Of a DNA stretch of 64,000 nt, positions 24,978 to 37,676 are shown piece by piece (within the stretch, counting starts at the first letter, position 1; every line of letters starts with the position of its first letter). Origin of the DNA: Psoroptes ovis (taxonomy: Eukaryota; Arthropoda; Arachnida; Sarcoptiformes; Psoroptidae); assembly GCA_002943765.1 (NCBI GenBank), contig PQWQ01000004.1, forward strand, positions 3,782,001-3,846,000, written 5' to 3'. The notes below the pieces were generated by a model, which searched no databases, had not been told where the DNA came from, and was given only the letters and a program-made list of their open reading frames with translations. The translations under genes and the position numbers were made by a program.

Positions 24978-26139
24978 TTAGACCATTCCATCGAATAAAA
25001 AATGTTGATGCGGCTGCTGCTGCTGTTGCTGCTGAGGCTGTGATTGTTGCCAATTTTCAGCCAAAGGATTGATTAGAATTGATGGCATCGGTAAACTACT
25101 ACTATGATGATTATAATTTATCAAATTTTTAGTATGATTATTATTATTATTATTATCATTGAAATTATCATTGATTATTGAAGAATTTGGATTCGTATAA
25201 TAATGTTGTAATGGTGAATCAATCAATTGATTCATCATTACCGGTATCCATTCATCATCATTATTATTATTATTATTATTATTATCAGCGTTGTTGTTAT
25301 AATTTTTATAATTATTCAACAATTTATTCATATCATTCATTTGATTTAATTGCTTTTGCTGCTGCTGCTGCTGCTGCTGCTGTTGTTGATATTCAAATGA
25401 TTGTCCATTTTGATTATAAATAACATGATCCGATTGTTGTTGTTGATGATGATTATGATGATGATGTTGTTGTTGTTGAGACATTTCATACAATTTATTT
25501 TCTTAAATTGAAAAAATTTTATTGAAAAATTCAAGTCAAAAAATACTGATCAAAAATACCTCTTAAATGTTGATCTTGTTTATTTTGACATTGTAAATAA
25601 CGTCGTAATGGACAACAAAAGCAAATGATGAATATGATCATAGCTGAACCTAATAGTCCAATTAATGCTGCATAATAATAAGCACTGGTCAAGCATAGGG
25701 GAAAAATTCAATATATAATATGAAAATAAAAATTTAAAAAAAATTCAACATACTTTTGATCAAATTGTGAATAAATTGATGGCATACAACATTGATTATA
25801 TTCACAACATTGTGTATACAACGGTCCTTGATCATTACTCGGACATTCATAATAATTTTTTGAACGTGTTAAATTGATATTCAATTCATAATTTAAATCA
25901 AATTCAATCAATGGACAATATGTTATGATCATTGTTGTTGTTTGTTGAATATTGGCCAATTCATTATTGAAATTATTATTATCATTGTTCATCATAACCA
26001 TTATTGGATTATTATTATTGCTATTATATGATTGATAATCATAGCAATCAATTGAATCAATGATTGCAATCGATAAAAGTAACCAAATTACAAATATTTG
26101 ATTACAAACAAATTGTTTTAATGGCAGTAAAGCAATCAT
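24978..26139 (-). CDS. Orphan type I membrane protein with CC..CC ectodomain and Gln/Asn tail
   Basis: Exons 26139-25754, 25684-25560 and 25501-24978 join with phases 2 and 1 to give 344 residues. A signal peptide (FVIWLLLSIAIIDSIDC) leads a short ectodomain with a cysteine cluster CPLIEF..YECPSND..TQCCEYNQCCMP. A TM follows directly (ALIGLLGSAMIIFIICFCC), then a basic stop-transfer LRRYLQCQ and a ~170-residue cytoplasmic tail dominated by Gln, Asn and His runs. The compact di-Cys ectodomain next to a TM recalls Shisa- or VOPP1/WBP1-like adaptors, but I see no PPxY motif, so I do not assign a family. Confidence 0.72.
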
Positions 26140-27531
26140 TTTTTTTTCAAGAAAATCCTAGAAATATTCATCTATCTCTTTGTACAACATGAAAAATGAA
26201 TAAACGAATAGATTGACCAGAAAAATGGAAACAATTTCGGCTTAGAAAATTTCTTCGATTCATCCATATTCATTCATTCATTCATCCACCCCAATAATTT
26301 TCTCCATCATAATCGTTTCGAGAATTTTTCGAATGATTCTAGACTCGCCCAATAGTCCATACAGCATCCATACAGCACTGTATGGCCACTGCTTCAGGCT
26401 TCACTTTGTGTTCATATTCAATGCCATCAAAGAATTCAACGGTTTGAATAGGTTCAATTCAGTTCAACACAGTTCAGTTCAATTTTTTAGTTTTGATATA
26501 AAACTATAGATTATTTTGTACGATGTTTCATTACTCTGTTATGCATTTGAATTTTTGAACCAGAAAGTATTTTTTTGAAAGAATTTGCGGTTCATTCAAC
26601 TTGCAATATTCTTTTTCTGTTTGTTTTTTGTATTCACATAGATAATACATACATATCCATAACTCTATATATTTTTAGAGAATTCATTTATCAGTGTTGT
26701 TTTTCAAAAATCAAAAAAAAAAAAAAAAAAAATTCAAATGGATATGCGACGATTCAACCCGAAATAAACAAAGTAAACTAACCAACACAGCAAAATGTAC
26801 AGGCACACACATTGAGACATCTATGAATTATCATTAACAATTTGATAAACAATGATGATATTGTTGGTTGAATTCATATACATGTCGATCGATCATAAAA
26901 ATTTGAACATTAATCAAAGCCAATTTCAAAACTTAAAACCATTAAAGTTCAAGCCAAGTTGCTTGACAAACATATTTGCATTAATGTTTGATCGAATATC
27001 GATCGAAATTGATTGGAAAAATTTTTCTTTTGAAAAAAATGAGTAAATTGCAATATAAGGGTTAAAAATATTTATTTTTTCTAATGTACAATTCAATCAA
27101 TCAATCAATTGTCAAAGTTTACTTTCCACTTGAAAACAATAACAACAACAACATTTTTTCACAGGAATATTTTTTTTTATATTAATTTAATGATAATAAT
27201 CGGTTAATTTTGCTTTGATTTTTTGCCGCAATATTCGCAGTGTTATGATTGTTGGCGCCATTAACGAATGAACTATTAAGGATTTTTTTTTCATTGATTT
27301 TCAAGTACCTTGACATTGATTTTTAATTAATTAATTGATAGGAAAAAAAATCAATCAAATGAAATGAACCAAAGAAAAAATTTCAAATTCATTTCATTCA
27401 ATAAATCATATATAAACGAATGAAATGGATCTACGAATCATAACCGATCTATGAATCAAATCGATTCTTATGCAATTATTTTTTGTAATGTGAAAATATT
27501 ATTTTTTTTTAAATTTTTCCTTTCGAAGAAA
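26140..27531. promoter_or_regulatory. Divergent promoter region between two orphan membrane-protein genes
   Basis: 1.4 kb between outward-facing starts. Near 26340-26400 is a less AT-rich patch with a short perfect palindrome CCATACAGCACTGTATGG (26368-26385), preceded by a second copy of CCATACAGC. A poly-A run lies at 26708-26730. Small open frames here (26575, 26852) have no recognisable feature. Confidence 0.45.
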
Positions 27532-28086
27532 ATGTCAATTATTAACATTTTTGTAATTTTATTTATTGTATTAATATCTGTGATTATAGAAATGCCATCA
27601 ATAATAAAATCATCAATAATCAATGTAAACAGTAGCAGTGATATTCATAATAATTCAAGTCAATATGATATAAATTGGCAAAAAATTAAATGTAGAGATG
27701 AAAATGATTGTCAACCAATAATAATGTATTCAACGTGTTTGAATGGATATTGTCATTGTCGTTTAAATTATCGAATGAATGAAAAACGATTACATTGTGA
27801 ACCATTTGAATGTAATCATAATGATGATTGTAAACAATGGGATAAACATATGGTTTGTGATAAAAATAATATCATCAATCATCATTGTCGTTGTTCATCT
27901 GATCATTATCGTTATGATGAATTTGATAAACATTGTTATCGTTTAGAATCGAATATGGATTGGTTTTTAATTGTATCATTGATACCAATGATTTTCATTC
28001 TATTATTTTGTATTAATTGTTTAAGATTATCATTAACGAGTACAAATCCAAGACCTAAACCACCACCATATCAAACAATGAATTAA
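27532..28086 (+). CDS. Orphan Cys-rich (EB/EGF-like) single-pass membrane protein with PPPY tail
   Basis: 184 residues, no intron seen. Start chosen at MSIINIFVILFIVLISV, which gives a signal peptide; an upstream in-frame ATG would place 27 hydrophobic residues before it. The ectodomain has ten cysteines in two similar units (CRDENDCQP..STCLNGYCHC and CNHNDDCKQ..MVCDKN..HCRC), resembling the arthropod EB/EGF-like module. A TM (WFLIVSLIPMIFILLFCI) and a short cytoplasmic tail ending RPKPPPYQTMN follow. PPPY is a WW-domain ligand seen in tails recruiting Nedd4-type ligases. Family not recognised. Confidence 0.72.
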   Translation: MSIINIFVILFIVLISVIIEMPSIIKSSIINVNSSSDIHNNSSQYDINWQKIKCRDENDCQPIIMYSTCLNGYCHCRLNYRMNEKRLHCEPFECNHNDDCKQWDKHMVCDKNNIINHHCRCSSDHYRYDEFDKHCYRLESNMDWFLIVSLIPMIFILLFCINCLRLSLTSTNPRPKPPPYQTMN

Positions 28087-28342
28087 TAATATAATAATAA
28101 TAAAGAGCTCATATAAGCAATATCATCGATCAATTAATTTTAATTATTAATTGATCTCATCTCTTTTGTATTATGAATTGACCAAAAATAAAATAAAAAA
28201 TTCAAAATAAATACATAATAATTGCTTGTTTTGGAAAATATTTCAAATATTTGATGTATCGATTTATTTATTATTTTTTTTGGCTCCATTTTACATTTTG
28301 CAATTTGGTAATCAAAAAAATCCAATTAAGATTTGAATGTTT

Positions 28343-30609
28343 TCAAATGTCCCATGAGAATAAATGATATTTGACAAGCATATCGCAAACACCTTCTTTA
28401 GTGACTGGTGATTTTGGCTCATTTCCATTCGGTATTTCAGCATTTGGATTTAAGTGGAATGAAAATTGAAGCAAAAGTCTGTGTGAAAATCAAAATGAAA
28501 TGTGCTATTAAATGTGTGTTTTTGCTAATTGAAATAAATTCTAAAAAATTACTTAAGCTCAGCTTTGATCAATTTCCATGCAGGTGTCGTTAGAAAACTA
28601 TTTGGTCCATATGATTTATAAATGATTGATGGCTGTGATCTACAAATCAATTCAAACCAATCATGTAAGACATATTGATTAAGACCAAGACAAATTAATG
28701 AACGTAATTTTATATCCATAGGACAATCACCATGTGTTCGATTGATTAATGCAATACTACGATATAATAAATCATTTGGTGATAAACATTTTGCATATTC
28801 ATCCAAACGAAATGTTTTTGTCAATACTAATCTTGAATATACGGATTTAAGACCAGCATTCGTGGATAATGTTGATATTTGTTCAATAATTGTCCATGGA
28901 TGAATTGTGAAGAAAAAACTTTTACGCATATCATATGTAAGTATTGCTTTTAATGCGGAATATAATTTACCTCGAATAAGATCATTGATAAATGGTATAA
29001 CACGATCATCACCAGCTATGCAATAATTCTTATCACGTTCATCAAGTATTTCAACGAATTTGGCAGGAAACCAACCAAATCGATCATTGAATTGACCTAT
29101 CCAGCAATGTTCATCTTTTTCATTGATAATTGTGATTATATCATTTTTATTGAACGATAATTCATCTGGATCTTCACTATTGAAATCAATCAGTGCTTTT
29201 GCACGTCTTTGATATGGTTTCAAACGATTAATGATGTCTTGTTTTATATCAATTTTATCAACATTATCATAATCAGGTTCAGTATGAAATTTTAATTCTG
29301 GTTCATATGCTTGAAAATGATGACCAATCGCTATAATTGCTTCATGTAATTTCATAATCAAAGCTGTTTGTTTGACATTTTTCATTTTGATTTCATTCAT
29401 TTGATTCATATGATTTGGCTCCGAATTCGTTGATTCAAGTAATGAATCGATATTTGAAGATTGAGCTACATAATGATACAAATTTTCGGGCAAATTCAAA
29501 TTACTGACAATATTTTTACCACTTTTCCAAATATAAATAATTTTTTTCATTGATTTCAATGAATTGATTGGCAAATCGGATAATGCATTATAAAATTCTT
29601 TGGAATCTGTACAATTTGTCAGTGGTTTTGTTTCGGTCAAAAATAAACCGATTGTAATTTGTATCAAAAATATTGGTCCTTCATAGAAATATAAATCCCA
29701 TAATGAATATAATAAACGAACATTTGAAATGAAACCAGCAAATAATGAACTGAACCATAATGTTGCAATTAATTTGAAATCAATTTCATGTTTTTTCAAC
29801 AATGAATTCATTATTGGACAACATTTTTGTATTATTTGATTTATTATATAAATACATTCATTTAAATCTATGGAAGATATTATTCGTAATAATAACCAGA
29901 ATGTATCTTCTTCAGAACAAATCAATAGCAAATAGGCACCGATCAATGAAAGATTGAATTGTTCATTGTCATTATTATCAATATTTTGATTATTTCGATA
30001 ATTTTTCAGATCAGTTTTCTTATACCAATGAATTATTCGTAATATACGACGTAAACGATTTGAAACTGAACTTAATGTAAAACATAAATTATTTGATAAT
30101 ATTTGTGATGCTTGTTTCTCATTGATTGAAGGTTCATTCACAGATAAATCAATCAATTGTGTATATGTCCATTGACTGGATATTTTCAAGTGTAATGCAC
30201 GAGAAAAACGTAACCAAAAAAATGATCGAAGTTCATCACTAATACCCGAACAAATTAATTCATCCAATTCTGGTGAACGTTCAATATCGAAAATGGAATT
30301 GAATTCATTCAAATCAATGATTGTTGTTGATGGTGGTGTTGAACGTTTATGTTCATTTTCAAGAAATTGAATCCATTTTGATTTTGTTTTTGCATAAATT
30401 TCATCCGAAAATTCAGCATCATCATTATTTGAATTTAAATTTGAAATTTTAAAACCATAACAATCATATTGATCATGATTATTGATTGATGTTTGATGCA
30501 AATATAATAAATCATCTGTTGTTAATAATGATGAATGACAATGTGAAAATGGTTTATTTATCGATAATTGTTTATTATAATGATTCATTTTTGTAATTTT
30601 TTTTGACAA
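28343..30609 (-). CDS. SGSM3: SGSM3-like TBC-SH3-RUN protein (catalytic fingers missing)
   Basis: Small G-protein signalling modulator 3 family. Exons 30609-28553 and 28478-28343 (phase 2) give 730 residues; human SGSM3 is about 750. The final exon, hidden by an apparent stop at 28549, supplies the C-terminal family block KEGVCDMLVKYHLFSWDI. Order: TBC domain about 110-340 (GISDELRSFFWLRFS, RLRRILRIIHWY, SLWDLYFYEG), SH3 about 468-523 (RAKALIDFN, DEHCWIGQF, GWFPAKFVEIL), RUN about 540-730 (VYSRLVLTKTFRLDE, DIKLRSLICLGLNQYVLHDW). The TBC IxxDxxR and YxQ catalytic motifs are not recognisable (NNLCF follows ASQILS; NLSLIGAYLLL replaces GYCQGTG). Orthology by SH3/RUN is strong; GAP activity is doubtful. 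Confidence 0.92.
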
Positions 30610-30877
30610 AAATTAAATGAACAAATGAACAGTTGGTTTTTTTATATTTTCATCCTCTTTCAAATGTCAACAAATCATTACGTTGTAAAATTTAATGTTT
30701 ATTTATTCAATTTCGAAAAAATAACATTATATATAGAAAATCACATTTACATATAAAATACATTGATTGAATGTCCAATTGATTGTTTGGAGTGGTAAAT
30801 TCTTTCAATAAAAAATTGCCTAATATTATATATATATATATGTGTGTGGAATGAATGAATATTTTGAAGAAAATCCC

Positions 30878-32349
30878 TTAACATTTATCATTTCCTATTA
30901 AATCAATTTTAGCCAAAATTGGTGTGTATGCTATGAATCGATCACATTCAAATAATCGTATACAATTTGCTAAAATTATTCGATTCAAATGATATTCAAT
31001 TGTTTTTTGATTCAATATATTGACGGTTTTAGTTGAAATTTTATACCAATCTTCATCATCATTATTATCAGATTTATATTCAAATGTAATCGTTGAATTT
31101 AGCTGTTGTTGATCGCTTGATTTCCATACATTCAATACATTTGAATATTTTATTATTAATTTATTAAGATATTTATTCGTATTGAATTTGATTAGATATG
31201 ATTGTTTGTCAATATAATAATTTTGTTTATAATTTGGATAACATTGACGTAGATTTGTTGCCTTATTATCAATGTTGAATTGTTCACTACAACATTTTAA
31301 TAAATGATTATCATCTATGAATGGAAAAATAAAAATATTTTTAGATTTTATTTTAAAGATCAAATTTCACTTACAAATCAATGATAATGATTTCAATGTT
31401 TGATCTAGATTAATGATTGCATTAGGTCGAATACATTGAATCAATAATTCTTGATCTGTTTGACTAATTTTATGATGATTATGATCACAGCGATTGTCAG
31501 TATTGTCATATTCATCTGTATTCAAATCGATTGAAACTGTTTGAATAACAATATTTTTTAAATTTAAAAGAAAATTTTCAGGTACATTTGTCACATCAAA
31601 TGTACGTATTTGTATTCGATTATTGCTGTGATTTTGATTATGATTATTACAATTATTATAGCTTAAATATGCTAAAACAAAATCAAATAAATCATTTTCA
31701 ATACAATTAAATTGATCATTTGATAAGATTGATATCAATTGTTGTGGTGATAAATCGATCAATGACCGATTTGATAAAAATTTATAACCATTTTTCAATA
31801 TAAAGTTGAAAGAAATTGTGATCAGATTATCATGTTCATAGTGTTGACCAAAACGATATATCGAAATAGCTGTGAATTCATTTAACCATTTTGATTGAAT
31901 TTGTTCGAATAATGATTCATACATACGATTAGCTAAATATTTATCAGCTTTATTTCAATGGAGAAAAAAAATTCAAATTCAAAGGTTTATAAACAAACAA
32001 ACATTAGAATCAAATACATACCAGTCAAACAAAGACAAAGAAGCTGTTGTAAATTATTGAATTGTACTTGTCCTAAATATAAATATCGTAATAATTGTTC
32101 AATCAAATATGGTTCATCTTCGATACGAATAATTCCGGTTCGACTTTCTTTCAGTTGACAATCAAGCATTTGTTGAAAATATTTTGAACGAAATCTTAAT
32201 ATCCAACTATGTGCATATAAATGACGTCCATCAATCAGTTCAATACGAATATCGCTTAATGGATGATCATTGGTATGCATTTGTTCAAACAGCTCAAACA
32301 AATCTGTTTGAACAGAATCATTTAGATTGACCGTTTGATGATTGGACAT
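30878..32349 (-). CDS. BTB-BACK protein with C-terminal F5/8-like domain
   Basis: Exons 32349-32022, 31947-31375 and 31314-30878 give 445 residues. The BTB domain (about 30-115) has the core DIRIELIDGRHLYAHSWIL, SKYFQQML and the LLRYLYLGQVQF helix; the ADKYLANRM helix begins exon 2. A BACK domain follows (about 130-250: QHYEHDNL.., LSNDQFNCIENDLFDFVLAYL). The last third resembles a beta-rich discoidin-like unit (ILANCIRLFECDRFIAYTPILAKIDLIG), giving a BTBD9-like layout, but with one such unit rather than two. Probably a CUL3 substrate adaptor, by family knowledge. The symbol is left open. Confidence 0.78.
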
Positions 32350-33193
32350 TGATAATAAGGCTCAATAATGGTGTCACATATTAAATTTTCAAAAAAAATT
32401 TAAAACAATAATTTTTGTATTGTCATATTGTTGTATACAATTTGCTATGTTCACTTCGAGATAACATACATTCAAAAAAAAAAAAATGAGAAAAAAATGC
32501 AGAAATCACAAAAAAAACAGTCATTCAACTGTGTGAAACAGAAAAAAAAATGTACATTCAGATATCAAAAAGGATAGCAATAATAATCAAACATCAGCAA
32601 TCAAGTGTGAAAAATAAATGAGACAAAAAATAATAATGTTCAAAGTCAGTCATTTTTTTATTTAATGATTATAATTGTTTATAAATAAATAAATTGTACA
32701 CAAATTATTGATTGTATACATAAAATATGTATAAGAAAGATAATCATTTTTTTTTTTTTTTTGAAAATTGGAAATGGAATGCATGGCAATGTCGAAAAAA
32801 AAATAAAATATGAAATAATTATTTTCAAAATAACAATGAAATATATAAGATTTTTCGTTTTTCGCTTTTCTGCAAAACTTTAAATAACAGGTATTGTACG
32901 CGACCCAGGTGAAATAGAAAATAATAATAATTATTATATTTATATTATCAACAAGAAAAGTAATTTTTTTTGAAAAAAAAATGAGATAGGAAATTGATTC
33001 TCGTGTGTACCCAAATAAAATTAAAAATTAAAAACTTGTATATAAAAAATATATTTATGAATGAATGAAATATTACAAATACTGTGTGTAATAATAATAA
33101 TAATAGGAATAAAGGATTTTTTTGTTTTTGTAATTTTTGTGTTTGTAAATGATCTCAGTAAAAAAATATGGAAATAAGATTACAAAAATTCAT
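32350..33193. other. Intergenic: BTB gene 5' flank and GalNAc transferase 3' flank
   Basis: About 840 bases, both neighbouring genes minus. Poly-A/T runs, an ATA microsatellite (33091-33105) and AATAAA-type signals. No exon or RNA gene recognised. Confidence 0.55.
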
Positions 33194-35391
33194 TTAATGA
33201 ACGGATGGTTTAATTGGACGCCAATACCATTTTTGTTCTCGGTCATCATCACTGCAATCAGCTAATAATAATTGACTATCATGATATGATAAACAACGAT
33301 CATTGTTGATCATTTGTTGTGTTTGCTATTTTTTTTTTTTTTTTTTTTTTTTTTTGGGTGTTCGAAGAGATCGTAAATCAAATTTTGATTAAAATAGAAA
33401 TTCATTAACTTACCGGTTTATATGACCATGGTCCATTAACGGTGCCCAATTCACAATATGTTAAAAATACACTATTTTCATTTGCATCCACACATCGTTC
33501 ACCAAGACCTAGTTGACCTTTTTCATTCAATCGAAATAATTGATTACCACCATTACCATGACAGCCTGATAACATTATTGTTGATGGTGGATGAGCACTT
33601 GCAGAATCTAGGCACAAATTTTTATGAGCTTTTGAATGTAATTCACCCCAGCCAACATTTGGTGGTAATCGAGGAAAATCATTGAAAATTGTTTTTGCAT
33701 GATTTTGAATAAACCAATCGAATGATTTACATTGCAATTGTTCTTTCAATTTTAATTGTTTGGAAATATCGCCTGCATTATAAAATTGAGCCATAGGTTC
33801 ACGTGTGTAGAAATATTTTTTATAATCTTCATCAAACCATACTTCAATCACACGTTTATAATTGATCAACACCAATGGACCTTTACGTTTTTGTGCTAAT
33901 TTTCCAAATCCATAAGGCATAAATGGACGATAAATGTGACCGACACGAGAACATGGAACCCATAATAATCTTCCACCACATTGCCATACTTTGAATGAAA
34001 GCTCGAAATTTTCACCACCCCAAACTAATAGGCCTTCATCATATCCACCAAGCTCGAAAAAGAAATGACGATTAATTGCCAATAGACCACCGGCATGTGT
34101 TGGTGATTCATATGGCTCAGAAAAACGATGATCACGTAGATGTTCTTTGAGATTTAGACTTTGCTCTTTATAAAGCATTCCTGAGGTAGCAAAAGAAATA
34201 GAAAATTAATTGATGAAAAAAATAATTGAATTCAGCTTGTTAAATACCCCATTCCCAGATGCCAATGAAATGTTTATCCTTTTGATAAACTGGTCTATAT
34301 TCAAATGTATTTGAATCAATACCATCGATAATCGGTACAGTCATTGTACGATTATTAGCAGCAATTGGTGCCAATAATGGTACCAACCAATTAATATTCA
34401 CTTCACAATGAGCATCCAAAAAAACGACCACTTGCCCTAAAGCTTCTTTGGCGCCATGTGCTCGACTCCCGATTAATCCCATACGTTGTTTGTTACGTAT
34501 CACTCTCACTTTACCACTTCGATCATTCAATGTTTCACCAGTCATTGAGCTTGGATTATTCATGTCAGGTTTCCAACTCATTTTGAATGCACCGAAATTA
34601 TCCATTAAATAATCATCCAATTGAGCTAAAAATAATAGAATCAAAATTATATGTCTTATAATAATCAAATGTAGAAATACCATGTAAATTTTCTTTGTCA
34701 CTAAAATCATCAACAAGTAAAACTTCACGAAGAAAACGTTTAGGAGATCGAATAAGTACCGAATGGACAGTACGCATTAATGTTGTAAAACCTTCATTAT
34801 GAAAGACAATGACCACAGATGCGCTTGGTAATTTTTCTGGATAATCCCAATGGCGACATTCTTCATGACGAAGATCAGGAACAATTCTATCCATTGGTAT
34901 ATGATCAGATGCAACCATATTCATTCCGTATTCATGTTTTTTTGCTGAAACTTCATTAGGATCAATATCCAAACCTTCCATTAGGAATTTTTTTCCATAA
35001 TCACCGGGACGATTTTTGCGTGATTTTCGTATCGTTCGTTTGGGTTCAAAATTACCTGCAAAAAAAAAAAAAAATGAAAAATATAATCATTATTATTACA
35101 CAAGCTAAACACTATCCACTTACCTAATCGACCATCATCAAGAAACACTGGTGATTGTGTTCTTGATTCAAATTCAATATGACTATTATCGATTTGAGAT
35201 TCAAAAATTTCATTTTTTAAATTATTTTTATTATTATCATTATTTTGTAATTTATTATTATTATTATTATTATCTAATAATTCTAAACGATTTGGCAAAA
35301 ATATTAATGCTAATATAAAAAATAATAATAATGCAATAATTATCAATGAACAAAATCGTCTATAACGGCGTGCAAATAAGATATGTAACAT
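33194..35391 (-). CDS. GALNT7: Polypeptide GalNAc transferase, GALNT7-like
   Basis: Golgi enzyme adding GalNAc to Ser/Thr of mucin-type glycoproteins. Exons 35391-35124, 35055-34681, 34625-34248, 34180-33414 and 33325-33194 give 639 residues. A short cytoplasmic tail (ARRYRRF) and a signal anchor (SLIIIALLLFFILALIFL) start the type II protein. GT-A domain: VVIVFHNEGFTTLMRTVHSVL, LLVDDFSD, the DxH metal site in FLDAHCEVN, IIDGID, SPTHAGGLLAINR and WGGENFELSFKVWQCGG. The C-terminal ricin-type lectin has QLFRLNE..GERCVD and QKWYW. CKSFDWF after the catalytic domain and the IDGI motif favour GALNT7/pgant7, which prefers already-glycosylated peptides; isoform assignment is moderate. A 25-base poly-T sits in the last intron. 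Confidence 0.93.
33331..33355. repeat. 25-base poly-T tract in GALNT intron
   Basis: Uninterrupted T run next to the acceptor of the last GALNT exon (minus strand: poly-A). It replaces the usual pyrimidine tract by poly-A on the sense strand, an odd acceptor. Confidence 0.8.
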
Positions 35392-36274
35392 TTTTTTTTC
35401 TTCTTCTTCTTCTTCTTCTTCTTCTCTCGTTAATTTGATTGATTTTAAATCAATATGAATGACAAATAAATTTTAATGAAGATTTACAGAAAATTTTTGA
35501 AAAAAAACCTGTCGAATAAAATGTGATTTTAAAATTTCATTGATAAATATCCATTTGAATCAGTTGGTTAGTTACCTGGTTTTCAATTGACACATCAAAT
35601 CATCAATTGCTTTTCATAAAATTTCTTTTTTATTTCTCGTTATGTACTACTGATCTAAAAATTGAATGACGTGGCTCAAATTGAGAAACAATAAATTTAA
35701 AAAAATTTGGTTACAAGAATTCACTTTGACATTTAAAAAAAAAATAATAAATGTTTGATGATATTTATTTGCATTTGGCGTGTGAATCAATCACAGATTA
35801 GTTGGGAGAAAATGAAAAAATGAAAGAGAATTTTGATTATTTTAAAAATTAATAATTTTAAATATTAATTTTTGAATCTCAATCAAAAATGAAACGTGTC
35901 TTTCGGCACGTAAATGGACGTTCAATCAGGTGAATCATTTAAGAATATTCATGATTCTTCTTGGTCAAATAATTTCAATAAAGAATGATGGAAAAAATTT
36001 TTTTTTTTTTCGAAAACCTAAACATATGACAAATTCAATTCAAAAGCATTTGAAAAAATCTAAACAATAAGCCATGTCATCAAAATACGCGCATTGGTTT
36101 ATGCATGTACCAAACGAAGAAGAAGAAAAAGCTCATCGACGACTATTTCGACTTTTTAAATTTTTTTTTTTATCAATTTGGGACCACATTTCGGGTGTTT
36201 TTTTTATTTATTTTAAATTGATACAAAATTTGTTTCAAAATTTTTTTTTGTTGCCTAAATTACCTAAATAAATA
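35392..36274. promoter_or_regulatory. Divergent promoter region between GALNT7-like and SLC35C1
   Basis: 880 bases between outward-facing starts. A (TTC)n run sits at 35400-35425 directly before the GALNT start. The short frame at 36074 (MSSKYAHWF..) looks random. Shared control of the two Golgi genes is possible but unproven. Confidence 0.45.
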
Positions 36275-37496
36275 ATGACAGTGATATCATATTCACGTTT
36301 ATCACAAAATGATAAATCATCAATATTCCATGGAAACCATGATCATAATGATAATAATGAAACATCATTAAGTCAAAAATATATTCGAATAACAATAATT
36401 GTATCATTGTATTGGTTCATTTCAATAACGATGGTATTTTTAAATAAAAAAGCATTAAATCAAGTGAATGCACCATTTTTTATTACATGGTTTCAATGTT
36501 TATTTACATTTATATTATTATTTTTATATCGTTTTTATAATGATTTTGGTATGGATAAAAGTAAAAATAAATTAAATGAAAATGATAATAAAAATATTGT
36601 TAATAAATATTTATTGATACCATATTATGATGTAAAATTATCAATTATTAAGAAAATATTACCATTATCGATTGTATTTGTTTCGATGATTACATTCAAT
36701 AATCTTTCATTGAAATTTGTTGGTGTAGCCTTTTATTTTGTTGTACGTTCATTAACACCTGTATTCAATGTATTATTTTCGTATTTAATTTTAAATAAAA
36801 CAACATCATTGCGTTCAATCATTTGTTGTTTAGGTATTATATTTGGTTTTGCTATGGGTATGTGTTTTTTGTTTTACCTGAATCGATGTTTAATTTATTG
36901 CCTTTTTTTGTTTGAATTTTTTTTTAGGAGTAGATCAAGAGCAAACATTGGGCACTTTATCATTTGTTGGTGTAATTTGTGGCGTATTAGCATCAGTGTT
37001 TGTATCATTAAATTCAATATTTGTTGCCGATATATTGAAATATGTGGATGAAAATGTTGCATTATTATCATATTATAATTCATTGATTGCCATCGTATTA
37101 TTTATTCCATTCATCATATTCAATAGTGAATTTGAAACAATATTCGATGAACATTTATATGATCAATATTTCTGGTTAATAATGATCGTTGCTGGTATAT
37201 TTGGTCTATTTATTAGTGTAATTACAAATTTACAAATAAAATATACATCACCATTAACACATAATATTAGTGGTACGGCTAAAGCATGTAGTCAAACAAT
37301 AATTGCAACATATGTTTATAATCAAACAAAAACATTTTCATGGTGGTTAAGCAATATTATTGTATTAATATCATCAGCATCATATACATTTGTTCGACAA
37401 CAAGAAATGAAACAATTATTTCAGCAAACCAATCATCATGATAAACATTTGGAAAAACAAAAAAATGATCAAAAATTTTCGAAGCTTGAAGTTTGA
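36275..37496 (+). CDS. SLC35C1: GDP-fucose transporter
   Basis: Golgi antiporter importing GDP-fucose for fucosylation, nucleotide-sugar transporter family. Exons 36275-36857 and 36928-37496 give 383 residues. About ten hydrophobic segments. Family blocks are clear: SLYWFISITMVFLNKKAL, PLSIVFVSMITFNNLSLKFV, GVAFYFVVRSLTPVFNVL, FGFAMGVDQEQTLGTLSFVG, and the very conserved QIKYTSPLTHNISGTAKAC. The C-terminal tail (FVRQQEMKQ..) is cytoplasmic and charged. An Asn/Asp-rich loop follows TM2. Compared with vertebrate SLC35C1, GRSLTTVFNV reads RSLTPVFNV. Identity is secure. Confidence 0.95.
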
Positions 37497-37676
37497 TTTC
37501 CTAAAGATTCGAATTTCGTATTAATTTATATGAAATTCACACGTCCGTCCATCACATGTTCAGTATAATTATTTTCAATCTAGTCCAATATTAATTTTAA
37601 TATTAATCAATTCCACTAATCACATTCCATCAACGATTGTTCCAAAACTATGTGAAAAAATGTCAACAAAAAAAAT

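Noticed and set aside
28140..28325. Minus-strand frame past the SGSM3 stop
   Set aside because: Lies beyond the true last exon and stop (28343) and has no similarity to the family C-terminus.
36074..36271. Short frame before SLC35C1
   Set aside because: Poly-T-driven Phe runs, no family features, and the transporter has its own good start.
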